DNA of 64,000 nt from Kutzneria sp. 744 (GTDB taxonomy: Bacteria > Actinomycetota > Actinomycetes > Mycobacteriales > Pseudonocardiaceae), in NCBI RefSeq assembly GCF_000568255.1, contig NZ_KK037166.1:2867518-2931517 (forward strand). The letters run 5' to 3'. The notes under the pieces were generated by a model that was not told the DNA's origin, ran no database searches, and saw nothing but the letters and a program-made list of their open reading frames with translations. Each line of letters starts with the position of its first letter. Within the stretch, counting starts at the first letter, position 1. This document shows positions 8,624 through 15,474 of this stretch, piece after piece. The position numbers and the translations under genes were made by a program.

Positions 8624-9796
8624 ATGCCCCTCAGTGTCCTGTCCCTCATGGTGTGCGTGTTCGGCATCACCACGGGCGAGTTCGTGCCGGCCGGCATCCT
8701 GCCGGACATCGCGGGCGACCTCCAGGTGTCCATCCCGGCGGCCGGCCTGCTGGTCACGGCCTACGCCGTCGGGATGATCGTCGGCGGACCGCTGGTGACG
8801 GCCTTCGTGGCCCGGCTGCCGCGCAAGCCGCTGATCCTGATCCTGCTGGTCGTCGCGATCGCCGGCAACGTGGCCTCCGCGGTCGCCCCGGCCTACGGCG
8901 TGCTGTTCGCGGCGCGCGTCGTCACGGCCATGGTGACCTCGACGTTCTTCGCCAACGCGATCGTCATCGCGACGCACTCCGTGCCGCCGGAGAAACAGGC
9001 TTCGACCGTGGCGAGACTGATCCTCGGCATGAACCTGGCGATGATCGTGGGCGCCCCGCTCGGCACCTTCGTCGGCCACAGCTTCGGGTGGCGCGCGACG
9101 TTCGTGGCCATCGCCGCCACCGCCGCGCTCGGCCTGCTGCTGGTGGCCCGGTTCGTGCCGGCGGTCCCCAACGACGCCACCTCGTCGGCGTTCGGCGAGC
9201 TGAAGATCTTCCGTTCCTCCGCCGTGCAGCTGGCCATCCTGGTCACCGCCGTCGGCAGCGCGGGCCAGCTCATCGTGTTCACCTACTTCGCGCCGCTGCT
9301 GACCGACCTCGCCGGCTTCGCCGCCAGCGCGGTGCCGATCCTGCTGCTGGTCTACGGCGTCGGCGCGACCGTGGGCAACCTGGCCGGCGGCTGGCTGTCG
9401 GATCGCGGGCTGATGCCGTCGCTGGTGGGCCTGCTGACCGCGACAACCGTGGCCCTGCTGGGCATGTGGGTGCTCAGCTCCAGCGTGGTCGGCACGGCGA
9501 TCATGGTCTTCCTGATCGGCGCGCTCGGCTTCTCCATCGTGCCCGGCATGCAGGCCAACGTGTTGAAGTCGGCCATGCGGGCGCCGACGCTGGCCCTGGC
9601 CGTGAACTCGTCGGCCTACCAGCTCGCGGCGGCCTTCGCGGCCTGGCTCGGCGGCGTGATCATCGCCGGCGGCCTCGGCCTGCGCGGCGTCTACGTGGTG
9701 GCCGCCGCCGTCACCTTCGTCGGGATTCTGGTGACCCTGTTCGCCTGGTACCGGAGCCGCCGGGTCTCGGCGGCCCCGGAGGTCTCGATGGCGTGA
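8624..9796 (+). CDS. MFS transporter (DHA1/AraJ-type drug exporter)
   Basis: A 390-residue integral membrane protein with about 12 hydrophobic segments and the MFS start pattern FGITTGEFVPAGILPDIAGDL seen in AraJ/PbuE/YdhP-type exporters. An MFS loop is present near VARLPRKPLIL. GAGGAG lies 3 bases before ATG 8624. Placed mid-operon in a biosynthetic locus, it most likely exports the isonitrile product and may contribute to self-protection. Import is unlikely for this subfamily. Confidence 0.88.
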   Translation: MPLSVLSLMVCVFGITTGEFVPAGILPDIAGDLQVSIPAAGLLVTAYAVGMIVGGPLVTAFVARLPRKPLILILLVVAIAGNVASAVAPAYGVLFAARVVTAMVTSTFFANAIVIATHSVPPEKQASTVARLILGMNLAMIVGAPLGTFVGHSFGWRATFVAIAATAALGLLLVARFVPAVPNDATSSAFGELKIFRSSAVQLAILVTAVGSAGQLIVFTYFAPLLTDLAGFAASAVPILLLVYGVGATVGNLAGGWLSDRGLMPSLVGLLTATTVALLGMWVLSSSVVGTAIMVFLIGALGFSIVPGMQANVLKSAMRAPTLALAVNSSAYQLAAAFAAWLGGVIIAGGLGLRGVYVVAAAVTFVGILVTLFAWYRSRRVSAAPEVSMA

Positions 9797-9833
9797 CGGG
9801 CCGCCCGGTCCTCATCTGGTCAAGGAGCACACC

Positions 9834-10688
9834 ATGTCTCGTGAATCCGTGCTGGCCACCGCGGCATGGGCGTCGGCCCACCTCGGCGAGCCCGCGGTGG
9901 TGTTCGTGGAAATCGGGAACAGCGTGGCCGACTACCGAGCCGGTCACCTGCCCGGCGCCGTCTGGATCGGCTGGGACGAGTTCCAGGACGACGTGCGGCT
10001 GGGCGCGCTGGACCGCGACGCGTTCGAGAAGCTGTTGAGCGCCAAGGGAATCGGCAACGACGACACCGTCGTGTTCTACTCGGCCAGTATGAACCTGCTG
10101 GCCGCGCCGGCACTGTGGTACTTCCGTCTGTACGGCCACAAGGCGGCGAAACTGCTCGACGGCGGCAAGGAGAAGTGGCAGCGCGACGGCCATCCGCTCA
10201 CCGCCGAGGCGACGGTCCGCCACGCCACCAGCTACCACGCCGAGGAGCTGGACGGCTCGATCCGGGCCACCCGGGACGACGTGCTCGCCGCGATCGGCGT
10301 GCAGAACCTGGTCGACGTGCGGACCCCGGACGAGTACGCGGGCCGGATCTTCGCCCCGGGCTTTGCCGGCGAGGCGTTCACGCCGGGCAACAGCCCGCAC
10401 GACGTGGCGCAGCGTGCGGGCCACGTGCCCGGCGCGGTCAACCTGGAGTGGGACAAGGCGCTCGACCAGGACGGCACCTTCAGGTCCGAGGCGGAACTGG
10501 CCGGGTTCTACGAGGGGCTGGACCCGGCCCGGGGATCCATCACCTACTGCTGGGTCGGCGCGCGCTCGGCGCACACCTGGTTCGTGCTGAGCGAGCTGCT
10601 CGGCCGGCCGGACGTGAAGAACTACGACGGGTCCTGGGGCGAGTACGGCTCGCTGATCGGGGTGCCCGTCGAACGCGGCGACGGCTGA
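9834..10688 (+). CDS. Sulfurtransferase with two rhodanese domains
   Basis: A 284-residue thiosulfate/mercaptopyruvate-type sulfurtransferase. The C-terminal rhodanese domain has the active-site loop CWVGARS (C239-S245) after GSITY and the dyad motifs VDVRTPDEYAG and AGHVPGAVNLEW. The N-terminal domain has FYSASMN where the loop would be, so it is catalytically silent as usual. AAGGAG precedes the ATG. Rhodaneses move a sulfane sulfur from thiosulfate or a persulfide to cyanide or another acceptor. Next to an isonitrile synthase this could detoxify cyanide, sulfurate the isonitrile to an isothiocyanate, or relay sulfur from the desulfurase-like enzyme at 1196-2530. The last two are hypotheses. 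Confidence 0.9.
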   Translation: MSRESVLATAAWASAHLGEPAVVFVEIGNSVADYRAGHLPGAVWIGWDEFQDDVRLGALDRDAFEKLLSAKGIGNDDTVVFYSASMNLLAAPALWYFRLYGHKAAKLLDGGKEKWQRDGHPLTAEATVRHATSYHAEELDGSIRATRDDVLAAIGVQNLVDVRTPDEYAGRIFAPGFAGEAFTPGNSPHDVAQRAGHVPGAVNLEWDKALDQDGTFRSEAELAGFYEGLDPARGSITYCWVGARSAHTWFVLSELLGRPDVKNYDGSWGEYGSLIGVPVERGDG

Positions 10689-10722
10689 GGCGTCACCGAT
10701 CCCGATCCGAGGAGGTTCAACG

Positions 10723-11868
10723 ATGGGCTCCGACTTGCTCACCGCCATCGCGGCTCTGCGGCCGTTGCTGGCCGGCGCCGCCGGCCAGGCCGACAGCGAC
10801 CGCCGGATGGCCGACGAGACGGTGGCGGCGATGCAGGCCGCGGGCGTGTTTCGCGCCGCCGTGCCCAAGCGGTACGGCGGCGGCGAGGCGTCGCTGCGCA
10901 CGCACCTGGACGTGGCCGCCGCGGTGGCCGCGATCGACGGCAGCGCGGGCTGGCTGACCGGGCTGTGGAACGGCAACAACTGGTGCGTGGCCCTGTTTCC
11001 CGAGCAGGCGCAGGACGATGTGTGGGGCGCCTCGCCCGATACCCTGGTCAGCGGCGCACTCAAGCCCAGCGGCCCGGTCAGCCGGGAAGAGGGCGGCTAC
11101 CGGCTCAGCGGCTCCTGGAGCTACGCCTCCGGCATCTGGCACGCGTCGTGGGCCATCGCGGCCGCCGTCCTCGACGACGGTCCGGCGGCGTTCTTGGTGC
11201 CACGTGAGGACTTCACCGTCGTCGACGAGTGGCACATGGCCGGGATGCGGTCCACCGGCAGCAATCGCTTCGTGGTCGAGAGCGCCTTCGTGCCCGACCA
11301 CCGGGTGCTGCGGCTGGGTCCCCTGGTCGGCGGCGCGAATGTCACGCCGGACGTCGCCCCCGCCTACCGGACCGCCATCGTGCCGACAATGGTGCTGATG
11401 GTCGCCGGCCCGCAACTCGGGCTGGGTCGGGCCGCCCTGGCCGAGGTCATCGCGGCCGCCGGGCAGAAGGGCATCGCCTTCACCAGCTTCGGCCGGCAGG
11501 CCGACTCCGTCGGCTTCCAGCTCCAGCTGGCCGAGGCCGCCACCGCCCTGGACACGGCCGAGTTACACGCCTACCGCGCCGCCGACGCGTTGGACCGGCA
11601 CGCCGCCGAGGCCGTCTATCCCGAGGAACTGCTCCGCGCCCGCTACCGCGCCGACGCCGCCGTGGCGGCGCGCAGCATCAACCGGGCGTTGGAAACCCTT
11701 GTCACCGCTCATGGTTCGAGCGGCTTCGCCGACGCCAGCCCCGTGCAGCGAATCTGGCGCGACGCCAGCGTCGCCGCCCGCCACGGCATGCTCATCCCCC
11801 AGGTCAACCTGGAGATCTACGGTGCGGCGCTGGTCGGCGCGGAGAACACCGTCAGCCCGTTCGCGTGA
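10723..11868 (+). CDS. Acyl-CoA-dehydrogenase-fold flavin monooxygenase (HsaA/DszC/KijD3-like)
   Basis: A 381-residue protein of the acyl-CoA dehydrogenase fold. The N-terminal helical domain shows MQAAGVFRAAVPKRYGG, the beta domain GGYRLSGSWSYASGIWHA, and the C-terminal helices GSSGFADASPVQRIWRD. It lacks the usual catalytic Glu context of true acyl-CoA dehydrogenases and matches group D flavin monooxygenases, which use reduced flavin from a partner reductase for C-, N- or S-hydroxylation. GAGGAGG lies just upstream of ATG 10723. It follows the rhodanese by 34 bp. The flavin reductase at 688-1194 is the likely electron source. Confidence 0.82.
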   Translation: MGSDLLTAIAALRPLLAGAAGQADSDRRMADETVAAMQAAGVFRAAVPKRYGGGEASLRTHLDVAAAVAAIDGSAGWLTGLWNGNNWCVALFPEQAQDDVWGASPDTLVSGALKPSGPVSREEGGYRLSGSWSYASGIWHASWAIAAAVLDDGPAAFLVPREDFTVVDEWHMAGMRSTGSNRFVVESAFVPDHRVLRLGPLVGGANVTPDVAPAYRTAIVPTMVLMVAGPQLGLGRAALAEVIAAAGQKGIAFTSFGRQADSVGFQLQLAEAATALDTAELHAYRAADALDRHAAEAVYPEELLRARYRADAAVAARSINRALETLVTAHGSSGFADASPVQRIWRDASVAARHGMLIPQVNLEIYGAALVGAENTVSPFA

Positions 11869-11890
11869 CTCGAAACGGAGAGAACCGCTC

Positions 11891-12634
11891 GTGACGAAGA
11901 CTCTCGGACTGATCGGCAGCGGCATGATCGGCGGCGTGCTGGCCCGCTTGGCCGTGGACGCCGGCCTGGACGTCGCCCTGAGCAACTCCCGCGGCCCCGC
12001 GACCCTCGGCGAGCTCGTCGCCGACCTCGGGCCTCGGGCCCGGGCGGTCACCCCCGCCGAGGCCGCCGCGGCTGGTGACCTCGTGGTGGCGACCGTCCCC
12101 CTGCACGCCTACGACCGCCTGCCGGCCGACGTGCTGGCCGGCCGGACCGTGATCGACACCATGAACTACTACCCCGAGCGGGACGGCCACATCGCGCGCC
12201 TCGACCAGGGCGAGCTGACCTCCAGCGAACTGGTGCAGCGGCACCTGGCCGGTTCCCGGGTGGTCAAGGCGGCCAACAACATGTTCTTCCTCAGCCTGCT
12301 CACCGCCGGCCGTCCCGCCGGCTCCCTCGACCGCAGCGCCCTGCCCGTCGCCGGCGACGACGACGCCGCCAAGGCCGAAGTCGCCGCACTGCTCGACATC
12401 CTCGGCTACGACAGCGTGGACACCGGCTCTCTGGCCGACAGCTGGCGCAGCGAACCCGGCACGCCCGTGTACGTCATGCCGTACTTCCCGGCCGTGCCGC
12501 CCTGGGGTTCGAGCCCCGACAAGCTGCACCGCTGGTTCGTCGAAACCGAGGGCGCCCCGGTCACCGCCGGCCGGGTGCGGTCCCTGATCGACCGCGCCGT
12601 CCGGATTCCCATCGCGGACCGGCTCCCCACCTGA
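11891..12634 (+). CDS. F420:NADPH oxidoreductase-like NAD(P)-binding protein
   Basis: A 247-residue protein with an N-terminal dinucleotide fold (LGLIGSGMIGGVLARLAVD), the SNSRGP motif that reads the NADPH 2'-phosphate in F420:NADPH reductases, VVATVPLHAY and VIDTMNYYPERDG. These are hallmarks of the COG2085 family. It starts at GTG 11891, 22 bp after the upstream stop. Such enzymes regenerate F420H2 from NADPH, or act as imine or ketone reductases in some pathways. It pairs naturally with the F420-dependent LLM protein at 6236-7372. It is the last gene of the rightward arm and is followed at once by a terminator. Confidence 0.85.
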   Translation: MTKTLGLIGSGMIGGVLARLAVDAGLDVALSNSRGPATLGELVADLGPRARAVTPAEAAAAGDLVVATVPLHAYDRLPADVLAGRTVIDTMNYYPERDGHIARLDQGELTSSELVQRHLAGSRVVKAANNMFFLSLLTAGRPAGSLDRSALPVAGDDDAAKAEVAALLDILGYDSVDTGSLADSWRSEPGTPVYVMPYFPAVPPWGSSPDKLHRWFVETEGAPVTAGRVRSLIDRAVRIPIADRLPT

Positions 12635-12649
12635 TCGATATCGTCCTGG

Positions 12650-12679
12650 TGAGAGGCCTGTCCGCGGACAGGCCTCTCA
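12650..12679. terminator. Perfect 30-bp palindrome, bidirectional terminator
   Basis: The arms TGAGAGGCCTGTCCG and CGGACAGGCCTCTCA are exact reverse complements with no spacer. The hairpin sits between the convergent ends of the isonitrile arm (stop at 12634) and the acidic-protein gene (stop at 12680-12682), so it can end transcription from both sides and marks the right border of the cluster. Confidence 0.85.
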
Positions 12680-13294
12680 TCAACTCGACAGCCGCAGCCG
12701 CAGACCGGGCTGCTCGATCACGGCGATCGGCACGTCGTGGAAGGTCGCGACGCCGTAGCTGGACACCGTGACCGCTGCTGTGCGGTCACCGGTCTCGTCC
12801 GCCAGGCACATCCGCAACCGGGTCGTCGGCGTCCACCGCGGGCCCCGATTGAGCAGCAGGGTCACCGTTGCCGTCTTGGCCTCGTCGTCGACGTCCCGCT
12901 CGACCTCGACGTCCGGCAGGTAGCCGGCTTCCGCCAGTTCGGGGATGTGGATGTCGAGGGTCTCCAGGGCCCGTCCCTGCCGGCGCAGTAGCACCGGCTC
13001 GCTGTCGCGGGGCAGGGCCAGCCAGTTGGCCGCAACGATCGCGTTGAACGCGCTCCAGGTGCGGTCCTCGTCGTGCGCCGGGTCGACCGGCGCGTCGGTC
13101 TCGTCGTCGGTGGTGTGCCCGAGCGCTCCGGGCACGCGCTGCCGCGCCGCCGATGCTTCGTCCTCGTCGACCACATCGGTGTCGGCGTCCGGCTCGATCT
13201 CCGGGTCCTGGTCATCGAGGGCCGCTTCGAAAGCATCCAGCAGCGACATCAGTCTCGGTCCGATGTCCCGCTCGTCGTCGTGGTTGTGAGTCAT
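12680..13294 (-). CDS. Acidic two-part protein paired with sigma factor (putative anti-sigma or substrate)
   Basis: A 204-residue protein of no family I can name. Residues about 1-75 are strongly acidic and low-complexity (runs of D and E, for example EIEPDADTDVVDEDE). Residues about 95-204 look like a beta-sandwich ending in YGVATFHDVPIAVIEQPG, the FxxVP pattern common in Ig-like or carboxypeptidase-regulatory domains. It overlaps the upstream sigma factor gene by 4 bp (ATGA), so the two are co-translated, as sigma/anti-sigma pairs often are. The acidic linker would suit a cleavable region for the CHAT protease of the same operon. This is an inference from arrangement only. Confidence 0.75.
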   Translation of the reverse strand: MTHNHDDERDIGPRLMSLLDAFEAALDDQDPEIEPDADTDVVDEDEASAARQRVPGALGHTTDDETDAPVDPAHDEDRTWSAFNAIVAANWLALPRDSEPVLLRRQGRALETLDIHIPELAEAGYLPDVEVERDVDDEAKTATVTLLLNRGPRWTPTTRLRMCLADETGDRTAAVTVSSYGVATFHDVPIAVIEQPGLRLRLSS

Positions 13295-13911
13295 CCCAAT
13301 TCCCCTTTATAGGGTTCAAGTAGCTTGCGGAGCTGCCGGCGGGCCTCGCGGAGTCGATCCTTCACGGCGTCCACGCTGATGCCCAGGGCCGCCGCGGCGT
13401 CGCCCTGCGACATCCGCTGGAAGCCTCCGCCCTCCCAGTCGATCAGCAGTTGCGCGACTTCCCGCACCGCCGGCGTCAGGCTGTCCAGCGCCGTGGCGAT
13501 GTCCTGGCGGATGAGCGAGGCGGTGGCCAGCTCGTGCACCGTCGGACTGGCCGCCGGGCCGTCGTGGTGGTCCATGTCGGACAACGTCTCCCGACGTGTC
13601 TGCGCCCGTCGACGGTCGCTGTAGAACCCGTTGGACAGCGCCGTGCGCATGTACGCGATCGGGTCCGCGATGTGGTCGGGGATGCCCTGCGTGGTGAATC
13701 GCGCCAGGATGTCCTGCACCAGGTCCTCGGCATCCCCGGAATTCTTGGTGAGCCGCTTGGCCTGCGCCAGCAACTTCGCGCGCAGGTCCGCAAGGCTGCA
13801 TCCGGTCCGGAGTTCGATGGCCTGACCGGCCGGGTCCTCGGCGAGCGCACTCATCTTCGCTCGCCCTTCGACTCGGGTCTGTCCATGAGGGCTCTCCTTC
13901 GCTTCTGTCAC
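13291..13911 (-). CDS. RNA polymerase sigma-70 family factor (ECF-like)
   Basis: A 206-residue small sigma factor. Region 2 is visible as LLAQAKRLTKNSGDAEDLVQDILARF with the promoter-melting part YMRTALSNGFYSDRRRAQ. Region 4 is visible as LTPAVREVAQLLIDW followed by the helix-turn-helix MSQGDAAAALGISVDAVKDRLR. There is no sigma 1.1 or 3 region. An alternative start at ATG 13854 would remove 19 residues before the conserved part. It lies 54 bp after the CHAT gene on the same strand and overlaps the acidic-protein gene by 4 bp, so all four genes from 17146 to 12680 probably form one operon. Confidence 0.88.
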   Translation of the reverse strand: MTEAKESPHGQTRVEGRAKMSALAEDPAGQAIELRTGCSLADLRAKLLAQAKRLTKNSGDAEDLVQDILARFTTQGIPDHIADPIAYMRTALSNGFYSDRRRAQTRRETLSDMDHHDGPAASPTVHELATASLIRQDIATALDSLTPAVREVAQLLIDWEGGGFQRMSQGDAAAALGISVDAVKDRLREARRQLRKLLEPYKGELG

Positions 13912-13965
13912 CTGTATGACGTGTCGTGGCGGCGGCAGGTGGGATGGGGCGGGGAACTAATTCCG

Positions 13966-15474
13966 TCACCGTTTCGACCGGCTCTGTGACCGGCGGAATT
14001 GCCGCCGGGCGGGTCGCGGCGTGGCCGGTGACGTACTGGCCGACACCGCATCGCCCACGTAGACGTACGGCGCCCACGAGCTGACATGGGCACCCTCATC
14101 GATGGCCGCGCCGACCGTCCGCAGATAGGCCCGGAACGTGTCCGCGGTGGTGAACTCCAGGTAGAAGCTGGTCGCGAACCGGTGCGCGGCCGCGGGCAGG
14201 ATGTCTCCGAGGGCGGTGACCGAGCCGCGGGCCCCGCGCACCCGCAGTGCGAGCGGGAATCCGTGCAGATCCCCGGCCTGGAGGTGGACGTTGCCCAGGC
14301 CGCAGGCGTTGAGGAAGGCGAACACCGGGCGGCAGCCGCCGTGCATCACCTCACGGGCCGTGATCTGCACCGAGGCCGACAGCTGCAACAGCGAATTCGA
14401 CGCCTGCGGCCATGGTTCCAGCTTGCCGTGGGCGGCGATGTGCACGATCTTCCGTCGCCGGTCGACGTCGAGCAGCGCCTGGCGGCCGGACACGGCGTTG
14501 CGCACCTTGTCCGTGGCGTAGCCGAAGTCCTGCAGCACCTGGGATACGGCCCGAGCCTCTTCCGGCGCGTTGATCTCAGGGTCCCAGCCGCCGATGATCA
14601 CCGTCCGCGCTGCGTCGCCCCGGAGATCGGGGCCGCCCGGCCCGCGGTCGTTCCACAACGTCGGCGCGTACCGGACTCCGAGCCACTCGACAAGATGGCC
14701 GCGCGGACCTCGGGCCGCGTGCAGCGGCAGGGACGCCAGCTCGCCAGTGGTCAGGAAAACGACTTCTCGTGCGCCTTCCAACACCGGCAGCAGCGGTGCG
14801 ATCACCTCATCGTGGAGCGTGGCCAAATTCGGCGCGGCCCGAACGCCGCCGTGCGCCGGGGCGCAGCCACGGGACGGCCGCAGCTCCTGCCAGATCCGCA
14901 CAGCGAGGCTCTTGACGTCACCGCCGCTGAGATTGAGTGCGACGCTGGTGTGTCGCTGGGCGCCGTCCGGTTCGGCACGCAAGACCACGGCCCACAGATT
15001 GCCGCCGTTGATGAACTGGACGAAGGCGGTGTCCGGCGTGGCGACGATGCTCGGCAGTTCGCCGGTGACCTGCGTCGACGTCCGCTGATCGGCGAGCATG
15101 CGCCGTTCCATGTGCGCGTACAGCGCCGTGCGGGAGGCGTCGTCCTTGGTGGCCAGGGCCTCGTGCAGTGCGTCGTAGTCGTCGATCAGCGACGCGTCCT
15201 CGGTCATCGCGTGTGACAGCCAGCCGGCCGTCACCTGCGTGAGCACGAACGCCTCCGCGGCATACCCGGTGGCGGCGAGCCAGGTGGCGACCGGACCGAG
15301 CGTCTTGGTGCCGGCGTGGATCAGCTCGATCAGCTCGATGCCGCCGACCGCGGCGTTGAGCTGGGACAGAAACGACTCGCACAGCTCACGCACCGCGGCG
15401 CCGACGGCGGCCCTGTCACCGATCTCGTGCAGCGTCTCGACACAACAACAACGGGCCGCACGCAACTCATGCAT
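13966..15474 (-). CDS. CHAT-domain (caspase-like) cysteine protease
   Basis: A 502-residue protein with a helical N-terminal part (about 1-130) and a C-terminal CHAT protease domain (about 215-480). The catalytic dyad appears intact: H349 in IVHIAAHGKL and C391 in FAFLNACGLGN. Further CHAT landmarks are LTTGELASLPLHAA and SSWAPYVYVGD. A basic C-terminal tail follows. It overlaps the upstream helical-repeat gene by 8 bp. CHAT proteases in bacterial conflict systems, such as the TPR-CHAT protease of type III-E CRISPR, cleave a partner to release an effector or sigma factor. The neighbouring sigma factor and acidic protein make such a partner plausible here. Confidence 0.88.
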   Translation of the reverse strand: MHELRAARCCCVETLHEIGDRAAVGAAVRELCESFLSQLNAAVGGIELIELIHAGTKTLGPVATWLAATGYAAEAFVLTQVTAGWLSHAMTEDASLIDDYDALHEALATKDDASRTALYAHMERRMLADQRTSTQVTGELPSIVATPDTAFVQFINGGNLWAVVLRAEPDGAQRHTSVALNLSGGDVKSLAVRIWQELRPSRGCAPAHGGVRAAPNLATLHDEVIAPLLPVLEGAREVVFLTTGELASLPLHAARGPRGHLVEWLGVRYAPTLWNDRGPGGPDLRGDAARTVIIGGWDPEINAPEEARAVSQVLQDFGYATDKVRNAVSGRQALLDVDRRRKIVHIAAHGKLEPWPQASNSLLQLSASVQITAREVMHGGCRPVFAFLNACGLGNVHLQAGDLHGFPLALRVRGARGSVTALGDILPAAAHRFATSFYLEFTTADTFRAYLRTVGAAIDEGAHVSSWAPYVYVGDAVSASTSPATPRPARRQFRRSQSRSKR

